From assembly GCA_027587225.1 (NCBI GenBank), contig JAPDDQ010000030.1, forward strand, positions 1 through 64,000: 64,000 nt of DNA, read 5' to 3'. Shown in pieces: positions 31,430 to 40,605 of this stretch. This DNA comes from Solirubrobacter taibaiensis. GTDB lineage: Bacteria; Actinomycetota; Thermoleophilia; Solirubrobacterales; Solirubrobacteraceae. The position numbers and the translations under genes were made by a program. A model generated the notes under the pieces. It made no database searches. It was not told the DNA's origin and worked only from the letters and a program-made list of their open reading frames with translations. Numbering within the stretch: position 1 is the stretch's first letter; each line of letters opens with the position of its first letter.

Positions 31430-33643
31430 ATGCAAGCCGCCATGAACCGACTCTCGGCGTTCGTGCGGACCCGCAGAAAGCTCGTGTTGATCACGTGGCT
31501 GCTGCTGGTCGTCGCCGCCGTCCCGCTGATGGGCCAGCAGACCAAGCACCTCACGAGCGGTGGCTTCGAGGTGCCGGGCTCCGGCTCCTCCGAGGTGGAC
31601 AAGGCGCTCAGCCGCTTCCACCACGAGCAGGGCGAGGGGCTCGGCATCGTGCTGCAGGGCAAGGGCGGCGATCTCTCCGCCGCCGTCGACCGCGTCGTGG
31701 CGGCGGCGAAACCGATCGAGCACGCCGAGGTCGCGCCCGAAGCGGCGGAGGCCGCCAAGCAGGCCGCCGCGCAGCAGGACGTCGTGGTCATCCCGCTCGC
31801 CGTCAGCGGCATCGCCGACGACATCCTCCAGGCCGCCAAGGACCTGCGTGAGGAGCTCAAGGTCGGCGAGGTTGACGACGGCGTGCAGGCCTACGTCGTC
31901 GGCCAGCAGGCGCTGTGGGCGGGCATGCAGGAGCTCCAGAAGGAGGACCTCGAGCACGCCGAGGCCACCGGCTTCCCGGCGATCCTGATCGTGCTCCTGG
32001 CCGTGTTCGGCACCGTGCTCGCCGCGCTGCTGCCGGCCGCGCTGGGCGTCGCCGCCGTGGTCGTCACCGGCGCGATCATCTACCTGCTCAGCCTCGTGAT
32101 GACGATGTCGGTGTTCGTCACGAACATCACCTCGATGCTCGGCATCGGCGTGGCCGTGGACTACAGCCTGTTCGTGCTGAGCCGCTACCGCGAGGAGGTG
32201 GCCGCGGGCAAGGACCGCGCCGCGGCGCTGGATACCGCCATGCGCACCTCCGGCGCGACCGTCGTCTTCTCCGGCGTGACGGTGATCGTCAGCCTCGCCG
32301 GCCTGTTCCTGCTCGACTCGACCGCGATGCGCTCGCTCGCGATCGGCTCGATCACCGTGGTCGCGATCTCGATCATCGGCGCCGTCACGCTGCTCCCCGC
32401 GCTGATCGCCTGGGCCGGGCCGCGCGTCGAGGGCCGCGGCAAGATCGTCAGCTTCACCGGCATGCTCGCGCGCCGGATCAAGCCCAAGCGCGAGCGGCCG
32501 CCCGGCGCCCCGACGTTCTGGGAACGCTGGACCGCCGCGGTGATGAAGCGCTCCGCGCTGAGCGCGATCCTCGCGGCCGCCGTCCTGCTCGCGCTCGCCA
32601 TCCCGGCGCTCTCGCTCGACTTCGGCAACGGCGCGCTGCGCCAGTTCCCGGAAGGACATGAGACGCGCGTCGGCTTCGAGCTCGCCGCCGAGCAGATCCC
32701 GGCGGGTGAGTCCGCCCCGCTGCTCGTGGTGGTCGACACCAAGGGCTCGATCACCGGCAACGAGGACCCGCTGAAGGCCTACGCGGAGCAGCTCAAGGGT
32801 GTCGAAGGCGTCGCGCGTGTCGAAGGGCCGATCGTCTCCGACGACGGCAAGGCCGCGCTGATCAAGGTCGTGCCGCGGGAGGATCCGGAGGCGCCTTCGA
32901 CCTTCGCGCTGCTGGACCGGCTGCGGGCCGACGCAGGACGCGAGTCGGGTGCGGCGGGCCTCGGCGACGTGCAGATCGGCGGGTACTCCGGTCAGCAGGA
33001 GGACTTCAACGACCTCGTCTCCTCCAACATCTGGAAGATCTTCCTGTTCGTGATGATCTGCAGCTACCTCGTGCTGCTGGTCGTCCTGCGCAGCGTCATC
33101 CTGCCGCTGAAGGCGGTCGTGATGAACCTGCTGACGGTCGGTGCCGCCTACGGCGTGCTGGTGATGTTCTTCCAGTACGGGTGGTTCGACTGGACCGGCT
33201 ACGACGCGCGTGGCTACATCAACGTGGTCACGCCGCCACTGTTGCTCGCGATCGTCTTCGGGTTGAGCATGGACTACGAGGTGTTCCTGCTCTCCCGGAT
33301 CCGCGAGCGCTATCTCGCGACGGGCGACAACCGCCGGTCGGTCGCCGAAGGGCTGCAGAGCAGTGCCAAGGTCATCACCAGCGCGGCGGTGATCATGGTG
33401 GTGGTCTTCTCGATCTTCGCCACCACCGGCGTGCCGCAGGTCAAGGAGATCGGTCTGGGTCTCGCCGTGGCCATCGCGCTCGACGCCACCCTCGTCCGGC
33501 TCGTGCTCGTGCCGGCGACGATGGAGCTGATGGGCGACTGGAACTGGTGGGTGCCCAAGTGGTTGGACCGGCGTCTCCCGAACGCCGATTTCGAGTCAGA
33601 CAGTCTGGTCAAGGAAGACGAGGTGCAGCATGTCCCCGCGTGA
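31430..33643 (+). CDS. MMPL-family RND exporter, copy 2
   Basis: A 737-residue paralogue of the MMPL protein at 25358-27514. It begins MQAAMNRL, has the same GIGVAVDYSLFVLSRYREE and GLSMDYEVFLLSRIRERY motifs and the same topology. GGAGAAG upstream of the ATG is a plausible ribosome site. The stop overlaps the NTF2-like gene by 14 bases. The second extracytoplasmic loop differs most from copy 1, so substrate range may have diverged. Confidence 0.92.
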   Translation: MQAAMNRLSAFVRTRRKLVLITWLLLVVAAVPLMGQQTKHLTSGGFEVPGSGSSEVDKALSRFHHEQGEGLGIVLQGKGGDLSAAVDRVVAAAKPIEHAEVAPEAAEAAKQAAAQQDVVVIPLAVSGIADDILQAAKDLREELKVGEVDDGVQAYVVGQQALWAGMQELQKEDLEHAEATGFPAILIVLLAVFGTVLAALLPAALGVAAVVVTGAIIYLLSLVMTMSVFVTNITSMLGIGVAVDYSLFVLSRYREEVAAGKDRAAALDTAMRTSGATVVFSGVTVIVSLAGLFLLDSTAMRSLAIGSITVVAISIIGAVTLLPALIAWAGPRVEGRGKIVSFTGMLARRIKPKRERPPGAPTFWERWTAAVMKRSALSAILAAAVLLALAIPALSLDFGNGALRQFPEGHETRVGFELAAEQIPAGESAPLLVVVDTKGSITGNEDPLKAYAEQLKGVEGVARVEGPIVSDDGKAALIKVVPREDPEAPSTFALLDRLRADAGRESGAAGLGDVQIGGYSGQQEDFNDLVSSNIWKIFLFVMICSYLVLLVVLRSVILPLKAVVMNLLTVGAAYGVLVMFFQYGWFDWTGYDARGYINVVTPPLLLAIVFGLSMDYEVFLLSRIRERYLATGDNRRSVAEGLQSSAKVITSAAVIMVVVFSIFATTGVPQVKEIGLGLAVAIALDATLVRLVLVPATMELMGDWNWWVPKWLDRRLPNADFESDSLVKEDEVQHVPA

Positions 33644-34175
33644 GGAAGAACAGCGCGCGTTCCTGGAGACGTACTGGCGCTGCCTGGTGGTTGAGCCCGA
33701 CTGGGAGCGGTTTGCCTCGATCGTGGCCGAGGACTGCGTCGTCCACTACCCCGGCAACCACTTCCTCTCGGGCGACCACGTCGGCCGCGCGGCGGTGGTG
33801 GAGCTCTACCAGACGCTCCGCCGGCTCGGCCCGGAGACGGGCACGTTCATCGGCGAGCTGCACGACACCGTGTACTCGGACACCCACTGCTGCGCGCTCG
33901 TGAAGTACAAGATCGTCGTCGCGAAAGGGATGGAGATCGAGGGCGACGCCGTCGGCGTCTTCCACGTTGAGAACGGCCAGATGACCGAGTACTGGCTTTT
34001 GGAGCGCGATCAGAAGATGATCAACGACATCTTCAACATGGGCGGAAAAGCACTACTGGCCGGCGGCGCCACGAAGGACATGGGCAAGGGCGTCGCCACG
34101 CACCCACTCGCACTGACCCGGACGTTGCGGCGGATCGCCCGCATCAAGCGCGGCAAGAACAAGAGGATGGTCTGA
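33630..34175 (+). CDS. NTF2/SnoaL-like protein with basic C-terminal tail
   Basis: A 181-residue protein. Residues 1-130 fit the NTF2-like cone fold seen in SnoaL, ketosteroid isomerase and related proteins: YWRCLVVEPDWERFASIVAEDC, then HYPGNHFLSGDHVGR and VGVFHVENGQMTEYWLLERDQ. An unusual tail of about 50 residues ends in a very basic segment (RRIARIKRGKNKR). Such proteins isomerise, hydrate or bind small hydrophobic molecules. It is coupled to MMPL-2 upstream and to a membrane-protein gene downstream (TGATG). Confidence 0.78.
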   Translation: MSPREEEQRAFLETYWRCLVVEPDWERFASIVAEDCVVHYPGNHFLSGDHVGRAAVVELYQTLRRLGPETGTFIGELHDTVYSDTHCCALVKYKIVVAKGMEIEGDAVGVFHVENGQMTEYWLLERDQKMINDIFNMGGKALLAGGATKDMGKGVATHPLALTRTLRRIARIKRGKNKRMV

Positions 34176-35362
34176 TGGCAGCTGGTCTGACCCAGATGGC
34201 GCGCAGCGCCCCGGAGGCCGCTCGCGGCGAGCGGCCCGTCACCACCTATCGCGAGGACCTGATCACGGCCGCGCTGACCATCTGGCCGATCACGGCCATG
34301 TTCTTCGACGGGCGCGGCCACAACAACGAGACCGGGCAGGAGTCGTTCTTCTCGCTCGCGCACCTGTTCCTGTACGCCGGCATGACGGCGGTCGGGATCT
34401 GGGTCGGGCTGCTCGTCACGCGCTACCAGCTGGCCGCCGGCGCGGACCCGCGCAAGTCGCTGATCCCTGACCTGAAAGCCATCCCGGTCGGCTACGGCGT
34501 CGCCATCCTCGGCCTGCTGACGCTCGCGCTGGGCGGTCCGACCGACTTCATCTGGCACTCGGCGTACGGGTTCGAGGTGGGCGTGGACGCGATCTACTCG
34601 CCGCCGCACCTGCTGCTGTTCTTCGGCGGCCTGCTGGTGTCCTCGACCGGCATCCGCTCGATGTGGGCCAAGCAGGACGTCGTGCTGGACTTCAAGGGCT
34701 TCGCTCCGGTGCTGCTCAGCGCGATGCTCTTCATCGGCGTCTCCGGCTTCATCACGATGTACCTGTCGGCGTTCATGACCAACGTCACGCCGACGAGTGA
34801 CTTCGTCGCCGACTACCAGGCGAACTTCAAGGACGACTTCTCCGACCAGACCCAGTCGCTCAACGGCGGCCTGACGGGCTACGGCGACGACCAGTGGCCG
34901 TTCTACTACTACTCGGCCTCGCACGGCATGGCGTCGATGATCATCTCGACGCTGATCCTGCTCGGCCCGGCGCTGCTGCTGCTGCGCCGCTGGCGCGTCC
35001 CGTTCGGCGCGTTCACGCTGATCTTCACGGGTTACGGCCTACTCGCGAGCATCATGACCGAGTACCGCGACTGGCCGCTCATCATCTCGCTGACGCTGTG
35101 CGGCCTGGCGCTCGACCTGATCCAGCGCCGCTCCGGGGAGCACCGCCTGACCCTGGGCGGCATCCGCACGGCCGGCGCGATCGCGGCCGCCGTGCTGTGG
35201 ATCTCCTACTACTCGATCATGGCGCTCGACAAGGGCATCGGCTGGGAGCCGACGCTGTGGGTCGGCGCGCTCATGATCGGCGTGCTGACCGGCTTCGGTG
35301 TCGCGTTCCTGATCGCGCCGCCGTCCTACGGCCCGCGCCTCGTGGACGCTTCAGACGGTTAG
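34175..35362 (+). CDS. Polytopic membrane protein with conserved His motifs
   Basis: A 395-residue integral membrane protein with about nine hydrophobic helices. It shows motifs FFDGRGHNNETGQESFFS near the first helix, GGPTDFIWHSAYGFEVGVD and YSPPHLLLFFGG in the middle, and ASHGMASMI later. The intramembrane His, Trp and Asp residues suggest a metal or heme site. I recall similar WHxxFGxE...SPxHLLL proteins annotated only as hypothetical. It shares one base with the previous stop, and its own stop overlaps the convergent hydrolase stop. Function is unknown; probably part of the MMPL-2 unit. Confidence 0.75.
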   Translation: MAAGLTQMARSAPEAARGERPVTTYREDLITAALTIWPITAMFFDGRGHNNETGQESFFSLAHLFLYAGMTAVGIWVGLLVTRYQLAAGADPRKSLIPDLKAIPVGYGVAILGLLTLALGGPTDFIWHSAYGFEVGVDAIYSPPHLLLFFGGLLVSSTGIRSMWAKQDVVLDFKGFAPVLLSAMLFIGVSGFITMYLSAFMTNVTPTSDFVADYQANFKDDFSDQTQSLNGGLTGYGDDQWPFYYYSASHGMASMIISTLILLGPALLLLRRWRVPFGAFTLIFTGYGLLASIMTEYRDWPLIISLTLCGLALDLIQRRSGEHRLTLGGIRTAGAIAAAVLWISYYSIMALDKGIGWEPTLWVGALMIGVLTGFGVAFLIAPPSYGPRLVDASDG

Positions 35363-36222
35363 AGATTCGTCGTGAAGAACGCCGCTACGTCAGCGACTTC
35401 CTCGTTGACGTAGCGGTAGCCCTCGTAGCGCCCGCCTGACTCGTACCGGATCAGCGGAAGGGCGTTGGGCGTCGCTTCGACCATCGCCTCGACGTCGCGC
35501 ATCTCGCCCCACGGGTCGCCCGTGCCTTGGACGTACTGGACGACAGTGTTGGGGGAGAGGCCGCGTGCGGGGATGGCCGGGTTGTGGTGGCGCGGGAGCG
35601 GCGCGCCCAGGAGCTTGTACAGCGGGTCGACGGGGCGCAGCATGGTCGGACCCATCGGGCCGAGCTCGTCACGCGCGTAGTTGCGGTTGAAGTGCGCCAG
35701 GCGGGCGGGCTGGACCGCGAGGATGGCCTTCACCGGCGGGCGGGCGTAGATCGCCGCGTTCGCGCCCATCGAGCAGCCGAGGATGCCGATCCGCTTGGCG
35801 TCCACGTCGGCCCGCGCGCCCAGGTAGGCGACGGCGCCGGCGACGTCCGCCGCTTCATTGATGCCGTAGGTGATCGGCAGCCGGCGGCCGCTGCGCCCGT
35901 GGTTGGACAGGTCGAACAGCAGCACGTGGTAGCCGGCCGCGTGGAGCGCGTCGGCCGCGGGCAGGAAGTCCACGTCCTTGTCCGGCACGGGGACCTGGCC
36001 GGCGACGTTGCCGAGCCGGTTCCACAGCCAGCCGTGGGCGAACACGACGGCGGGACCGCGACCTTCGCCCTCGGCCGGGATGAACCAGCCGCTCAACTCG
36101 ACGCCGTCGGCGGCCGGGAACTCGACGTCCTCGTACGCGTGCTCCGGCGTCCGATCCAGCGCAGCCCGGCGCCCGACGATCATCAGCTTCGTCAGGACAC
36201 TGGGCTTGAGCGCCGCGATCAT
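35359..36222 (-). CDS. Alpha/beta hydrolase, paralogue B
   Basis: A 287-residue alpha/beta hydrolase closely related to the one at 28341-29216. The oxyanion loop is VVFAHGWLWNRLGN, the nucleophile Ser is in LGCSMGA, and the C-terminal region TGDPWG and SGGRYEGYRYV is shared. It is last in a minus-strand operon with a GMC oxidoreductase, a partner protein and a membrane protein (ATGA overlap at 36219-36222). It is convergent with the MMPL-2 operon, just as paralogue A is with the MMPL-1 operon. Confidence 0.88.
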   Translation of the reverse strand: MIAALKPSVLTKLMIVGRRAALDRTPEHAYEDVEFPAADGVELSGWFIPAEGEGRGPAVVFAHGWLWNRLGNVAGQVPVPDKDVDFLPAADALHAAGYHVLLFDLSNHGRSGRRLPITYGINEAADVAGAVAYLGARADVDAKRIGILGCSMGANAAIYARPPVKAILAVQPARLAHFNRNYARDELGPMGPTMLRPVDPLYKLLGAPLPRHHNPAIPARGLSPNTVVQYVQGTGDPWGEMRDVEAMVEATPNALPLIRYESGGRYEGYRYVNEEVADVAAFFTTNL

Positions 36223-36953
36223 AGGCCGATGCCGGGAACCCCTCCCGAGCTCATCTGGAGGTCGTCCCACGCCTTCGCGGCGAGCTCCCAGTCGGTCTCG
36301 GAGTCCTGCGAGTCGTCGTTGCGCAACATGCGGATGAGGTAGGCCATGGCCGAGAGCAGCGCGATCGCCGCGAACGCGATCTGGATGCTGAGCACGCCCT
36401 CCTCGGTCCAGTACACGTCGTCGAGCTCGAGCAGCAGCGCGGACTCGTCGAGGACGAGCGCCACGCCGACGCCGTACGGGAATGCGAGGTACTTGTCGAG
36501 GTCGGCCTTGGTGCCGATCGCGACGGCGCCCGCCGCCAGCGCGAGGATGCCGCCGGGCAGGAAGTGGTGGATGTGGCGGTCGCCGACCACGACGTCCTTG
36601 ATCGGCCCGAACCCGCCCTTCTCGCGGATCGTCCACGTGATGCCGCGCGTGATGCCGAACGCGACCGTGAACGACGCGAGCATGTTGAACAGCGCGTTCT
36701 CACGGGTGCGGGAGACCCCGTAGCCCTCGCGCAGGGTCATCACGGCCTCGATGGGCTTGGAGCGACGCTCGTCCTCGGAGTGGATCTGACGCGACCGCGG
36801 CAGCGTGCCGAGCCGCCACACGCGGGTCAGCTCCGCACCGAACACGGTGATCACCGCGCCGCCGGCGAGGATGCCGAGCACGTGGGTGCGTCCGGACGAC
36901 TTCGTACGAGCCGCTTCCGCGGCCGCGAGCCGCTTAGCTTTGCGCGGCGACAC
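36219..36953 (-). CDS. Hypothetical integral membrane protein
   Basis: A 244-residue protein. A basic N-terminus is followed by a helix (HVLGILAGGAVITVFGAEL), then a soluble stretch and three or four more helices. It contains the motif VVGDRHIHHFLPGGIL (about 128-143), whose three His next to a helix could bind metal, and an acidic LDESALLLELDDVYW. I recall HIHHF-containing membrane proteins of unknown role. It overlaps the preceding gene by 20 bases and hydrolase B by four. Confidence 0.7.
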   Translation of the reverse strand: MSPRKAKRLAAAEAARTKSSGRTHVLGILAGGAVITVFGAELTRVWRLGTLPRSRQIHSEDERRSKPIEAVMTLREGYGVSRTRENALFNMLASFTVAFGITRGITWTIREKGGFGPIKDVVVGDRHIHHFLPGGILALAAGAVAIGTKADLDKYLAFPYGVGVALVLDESALLLELDDVYWTEEGVLSIQIAFAAIALLSAMAYLIRMLRNDDSQDSETDWELAAKAWDDLQMSSGGVPGIGL

Positions 36954-37572
36954 GCTTCTTCGACCCCCTACGTAGATACACCTGAGCGAGCTGCTGGGCG
37001 AAGATCACCCCGAACTTCACGAGCGCGCCGAGTTGCGCGCCCAGCCCCGGCCCGGAGGACCGGAACGTCGTGAGCTGCTTCGCGAAGTCCCGTATCCGGA
37101 TGATGATGATCCCGGACCCGACGATCTCCGCGCTGTCGTCCTGACCCTCCGCGACGTGCCCGCGCAGCACGCGGGTGAAGAGCGTCGTCGTGTCCTTCCA
37201 GAGGTCGAAGCCCGCGTCGTTGGCGACCAGCTTGTAGCCGGTCATCGTCAGCGGGTGCCCGACGCCGTCGTAGAACCACAGCCGGTAGAGCATGTGCTTG
37301 ACGCCCGGCTCGTCCTGATCGACGAACAGGTTGAACCAGCCCTCGATCACGGGGAGCTGGCCGCCGAGCGCGTCGCAGTGGACCCAGCCGATGGCACCGG
37401 CGGGGCGCAGCGGGTCCTTGCCGAACTTATCCATGTCGGCCACCTCGATCGTGAGGTGGAACTTGAAGTCGGCCGAGCCGTCACGGCTGGGCTGGGCCCC
37501 GCGGGCGAAATCGGTCTCGCCGAACGTGATGTGACCGAGCATCTCCTCGGTGAAGCGCACGGTTGAGGTCAT
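36934..37572 (-). CDS. GMC-oxidoreductase-associated protein
   Basis: A 212-residue protein starting VRFTEEMLGHITFGETDFARG, with FKFHLTIEVADMDKF, HCDALGGQLPV, NLFVD, MLYRLWFYDGVGHPLT and DLWKDTTTLFTRVLRGHV. I recognise this as a unit that occurs in large proteins together with GMC oxidoreductase and alpha/beta hydrolase domains. Here it is a separate gene joined to the GMC gene by ATGA. The beta-rich pattern with FHLTIEV suggests a lipocalin-like or C2-like fold. It may bind the lipid substrate; function unproven. Confidence 0.75.
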   Translation of the reverse strand: MTSTVRFTEEMLGHITFGETDFARGAQPSRDGSADFKFHLTIEVADMDKFGKDPLRPAGAIGWVHCDALGGQLPVIEGWFNLFVDQDEPGVKHMLYRLWFYDGVGHPLTMTGYKLVANDAGFDLWKDTTTLFTRVLRGHVAEGQDDSAEIVGSGIIIIRIRDFAKQLTTFRSSGPGLGAQLGALVKFGVIFAQQLAQVYLRRGSKKRVAAQS

Positions 37573-39266
37573 CTGGCCGCCGCCTCCGCGGCGCGTCGGT
37601 CGGGATCGAGGATCTGGTCGGCGAAGCGGTCTGCCAGCGCCGCGATCGTGAAGCTGGGGTTCGGGCCGGTGGGCCCGGGCATGACGGACCCGTCGGCGAT
37701 GTGCAACCCAGGATGCCCGAAGACGTTGCCGTACGCATCGACGACACCCTCCTCGCGGGTGCGTCCCATCGGCGCGCCGCCCAGCGGGTGCACGGTGATC
37801 ACGCGCCGCAGGAACCAGAGCGGGTTGTCGGCGAAGCGCCCGCCCAGCACGCCGGCCATGTCCCGCGAGACGGTGCGGACCCGCTCGAAGTAGGCCTCGG
37901 AGGCCTTGCGGTTCCAGTCCAGGTCCAGCCGGCCGTTGCGCAGGTACATGCGCCCGTCCGGGATGTCGCGGCCCATGCTCAGCAACGGTAGGCCACCGGC
38001 GGAGAGCTCGCTCGGCAGCATCAGGTCGGCGATGTGGCCGGTCACGTCGGTGTCCGGCGAGCCCTTGATCCAGTTCTTGACCAGGTGCGACGCGCCCTGG
38101 CGCCAGCGCCAGAGCTGGATCGGCGCGGCCAGGACGTGGAGGATCCAGGCCAGGTGCTGCGGGTAGCCCGCGTCCTGCAGGTAGAAGCCGCGGCCTTCGC
38201 CGCCGTCCTCGGCGCCGGGAATGTGCGCGGTCGTCGTGATGACCGGCCCGTAACCGGGGTCGACGATCCGCGCCTCGCGCTTGCCGTCGGTGACCTTGCT
38301 CGTGTTCAGGATCAGCGTCAGCAGGTCGCCGTTGCCGCAGAACCGGCTGCCGATCTTCTTCGACAGGCCCGGGAGCACGGCGCGGTTGCGCAGCAGCAGG
38401 TTGGTGGTGCCGAGCGTGCCCGCGGACAGGATCAGGTGGTCGCACGTGAGCGTCACCGTCGGCGGCGCTTCGGGCGCGCCGACCGCGAGGTCCGCGTAAT
38501 GGACCGTGTAGCCGCCACCCTCGCGCGGCTCGAACCGGCGCACGTCGGCCAGCGTGCGGATCTCCGCCCCGTGGTGCTTGGCGTGCGTGAGGTAGTTGTA
38601 ATCGAGCGTGTTCTTGGAGCCGAAGTTGCACCCGACGTCGCATTCGCCGGTCATCTGGCACGTGGTGCGGGTGCGGCCGTGCAGATTCGGGATGTCCTCG
38701 ACGATCGCCTCCCCCGGCACCGGCGGGCGGCCCTTGTTGGCGAACGTGACCGCGAGCTTGGGGTGGAAATGGCGCAGGCCGAGCTCGTCCGCCGCCTCCT
38801 TGAAGGCGATCGTCTTCGGCGTGGACGCGTACGGCTCGTGGTCGACCGGGAACTCCTGGAGCCCGATCATCTGCTCCACGCGGTCGTAGTGCGGGTCGAG
38901 CGTGGCGCGGTCCACCGGCCAGTACTCGTAGCCGCCGTCGCTCAGGTCCTCCTGCACGAACCAGCGCTCGTCCTTGCGGATGAACACGTTCGCGTAGATC
39001 AGCGAACCGCCGCCGAGCCCCGAGGACACGAGCGCGTCGATGCCCTTGAACGACCAGTAGTGGTACATGCCCGTGAGCCCGCGCGGCGGGTCCCAGAAGC
39101 TCTCCCGGGCGCGGTACGGGCTACGCGTGAACGACCCGGGCGGGTACGGCCGCCCGCGTTCGAGAATCAGCACGCGCTTGCCGGCCTCGGCGAGTCGGTA
39201 GGCCGTGACTGACCCACCGAATCCCGAGCCGACGACGATCGCGTCGAAATGCGTGTCAGGACTCAA
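37569..39266 (-). CDS. GMC oxidoreductase, cholesterol-oxidase-like
   Basis: A 565-residue FAD enzyme. The FAD motif is VVGSGFGGSVTAYRLAEAG (about 11-29). SSGLGGGSLIYANVF and the Cys-rich CQMTGECDVGCNFGSKNT follow, and the C-terminal active site is ITVHPLGGAPMGRT plus GPNPSFTIAALADR. This layout fits the cholesterol oxidase subgroup of GMC enzymes, which oxidise sterol or other hydrophobic alcohols. No signal peptide is seen. A TTG start at 39266 gives a normal N-terminus. It is first in a four-gene operon with a partner protein, a membrane protein and hydrolase B. Confidence 0.9.
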   Translation of the reverse strand: MSPDTHFDAIVVGSGFGGSVTAYRLAEAGKRVLILERGRPYPPGSFTRSPYRARESFWDPPRGLTGMYHYWSFKGIDALVSSGLGGGSLIYANVFIRKDERWFVQEDLSDGGYEYWPVDRATLDPHYDRVEQMIGLQEFPVDHEPYASTPKTIAFKEAADELGLRHFHPKLAVTFANKGRPPVPGEAIVEDIPNLHGRTRTTCQMTGECDVGCNFGSKNTLDYNYLTHAKHHGAEIRTLADVRRFEPREGGGYTVHYADLAVGAPEAPPTVTLTCDHLILSAGTLGTTNLLLRNRAVLPGLSKKIGSRFCGNGDLLTLILNTSKVTDGKREARIVDPGYGPVITTTAHIPGAEDGGEGRGFYLQDAGYPQHLAWILHVLAAPIQLWRWRQGASHLVKNWIKGSPDTDVTGHIADLMLPSELSAGGLPLLSMGRDIPDGRMYLRNGRLDLDWNRKASEAYFERVRTVSRDMAGVLGGRFADNPLWFLRRVITVHPLGGAPMGRTREEGVVDAYGNVFGHPGLHIADGSVMPGPTGPNPSFTIAALADRFADQILDPDRRAAEAAAR

Positions 39267-39338
39267 TGTGGTCCAACGCTAACCGGCCCCGTAGTTGCGC
39301 GGCAAGTGCCGTCGGTCCAGATAGGCTCCGCCCGAGGC

Positions 39339-40442
39339 ATGACAACGGGCCAGGATCAGACACAAACACTCCACGAAGCGGCCAATCGGACCCGCGCCGG
39401 CGTCGTCGACCCGCGGTTCACGCACGACGTCGACGAGGCGATCGAGTACTTCGGCGCCGACCTGGCCTCCCACGTCGGCCGCTACGACACCGGCGAGCTG
39501 TTCGTGCCGCTGGAGCTGTGGCTCGGCAAGTGGGAGCCCGGCGCGGCTTTGGTGTTGCAGGACCGCGCGGTGCTCGTGTGGGGGCGGACCCAGGTTCAGG
39601 CCCAGATCATCCCGCGCAAGCGGCCCGGCGGCGTGGCGGAGGTCGACGTCCAGTCGGACGCGATCACCCTGTGGATCGACTGCGAGCAGCCTCGCAACGT
39701 GCGCGTCAAGCGCTACGAGGGCACGACGGACGTCCCGACGACGTTCGCCGACATGCTCCGCCCCGACCGTCGCGACCGCGAGCCGACCGCCGTCCTCCCC
39801 GATGCGATGGAGCAGTGCCCGCACTGCTTCGGCGAGATCGACAAGGGCGCAGACATCTGCCCGCACTGCGGCCGCTACCTCGGCGAGAAGCCCAAGCGCT
39901 CGAAGAAGTTCTGGATCATCCTCGCGCTCCTGCTGCTCCTATTGTTGCTGCTGATCGTGGGCGCTGTGCTGCTGCTCACCGGCGACGAGGAGAAACCGGC
40001 CCCGAAGCCGACCCCCACGGCGGTGGCGTCCGCCGAGCCGAGCGCCGAGCCCACCGCCGACGCGTTCCGCCGCCTCACCGGTCCCGGCTGGGAAGGCCGC
40101 GCGCCGCGCTCCTTCAAGGTCGACCGCTCCGGAGGCGGCGACCTTCGGATCCACGTGCTCACCGACGGCAAGACCGTCATCCGGATCTTCCACACGCCCG
40201 ACGAGAGGGCGAATCCGGGGACATTCGAAACGGGCAAGCGCAAGCCGCTGGAGACGCAGGCGGAGGAGTCCGAGTTGGCGACCGTCAAGAACTTCGGCGT
40301 CCCCGAGTGCGCGAACCGCAACTGCTCGGACCTCCTGCTCAACGACCCGGGCTGGGGCGGCATTGCGATCACCGTCAACGCCACCCAGGGCGAGCGCCTC
40401 GACGCGGCGAAGGAGATCGCGGCGTCGATCAAGACGCGGTGA
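39339..40442 (+). CDS. Zinc-ribbon membrane protein with extracellular domain
   Basis: A 367-residue protein in three parts. A soluble N-terminal domain of about 145 residues is followed by a zinc ribbon with paired CPHC knuckles (CPHCFGEIDKGADICPHC, about 151-168). Then come a basic stop, a Leu-rich transmembrane helix (about 190-212), and a Pro/Ala/Glu linker to an outside domain of about 140 residues with two Cys near CANRNCSDLLL. It is reminiscent of actinobacterial zinc-ribbon membrane sensors. It is divergent from the GMC operon. Function is unknown. Confidence 0.75.
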   Translation: MTTGQDQTQTLHEAANRTRAGVVDPRFTHDVDEAIEYFGADLASHVGRYDTGELFVPLELWLGKWEPGAALVLQDRAVLVWGRTQVQAQIIPRKRPGGVAEVDVQSDAITLWIDCEQPRNVRVKRYEGTTDVPTTFADMLRPDRRDREPTAVLPDAMEQCPHCFGEIDKGADICPHCGRYLGEKPKRSKKFWIILALLLLLLLLLIVGAVLLLTGDEEKPAPKPTPTAVASAEPSAEPTADAFRRLTGPGWEGRAPRSFKVDRSGGGDLRIHVLTDGKTVIRIFHTPDERANPGTFETGKRKPLETQAEESELATVKNFGVPECANRNCSDLLLNDPGWGGIAITVNATQGERLDAAKEIAASIKTR

Positions 40443-40540
40443 CCAGTTCGGCGCGCCGTGGCCTGCCGGCCGGTGCGCTCTTGTGCGGGTGAGCCGGTTG
40501 CACCGGGTGCGCCCGGGCGCGGGCCGGTGCGTCTCCGCGG

Positions 40541-40587
40541 GCGATTGGTCGATTCGGTACCGCAGCGGTACTCAAGTGACCAGTCGT
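40541..40587. repeat. Long imperfect hairpin, copy A
   Basis: The arms 40544-40556 and 40572-40584 pair almost throughout (11 of 13 positions, counting G-U). The core, GTACCGC-A-GCGGTAC (40557-40571 region), is a perfect inverted repeat. Pairing extends outwards by up to three more bases to 40541/40587. The outer sequence GCGATTGGT...GACCA is shared with copy B. Confidence 0.75.
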
Positions 40588-40605
40588 GCCGGGAGTGGCG
40601 CGTTG

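Noticed and set aside
30257-32659. An 800-codon antisense frame across the flavoprotein and MMPL-2
   Set aside because: It spans two unrelated genes and has no domain; a composition artefact.
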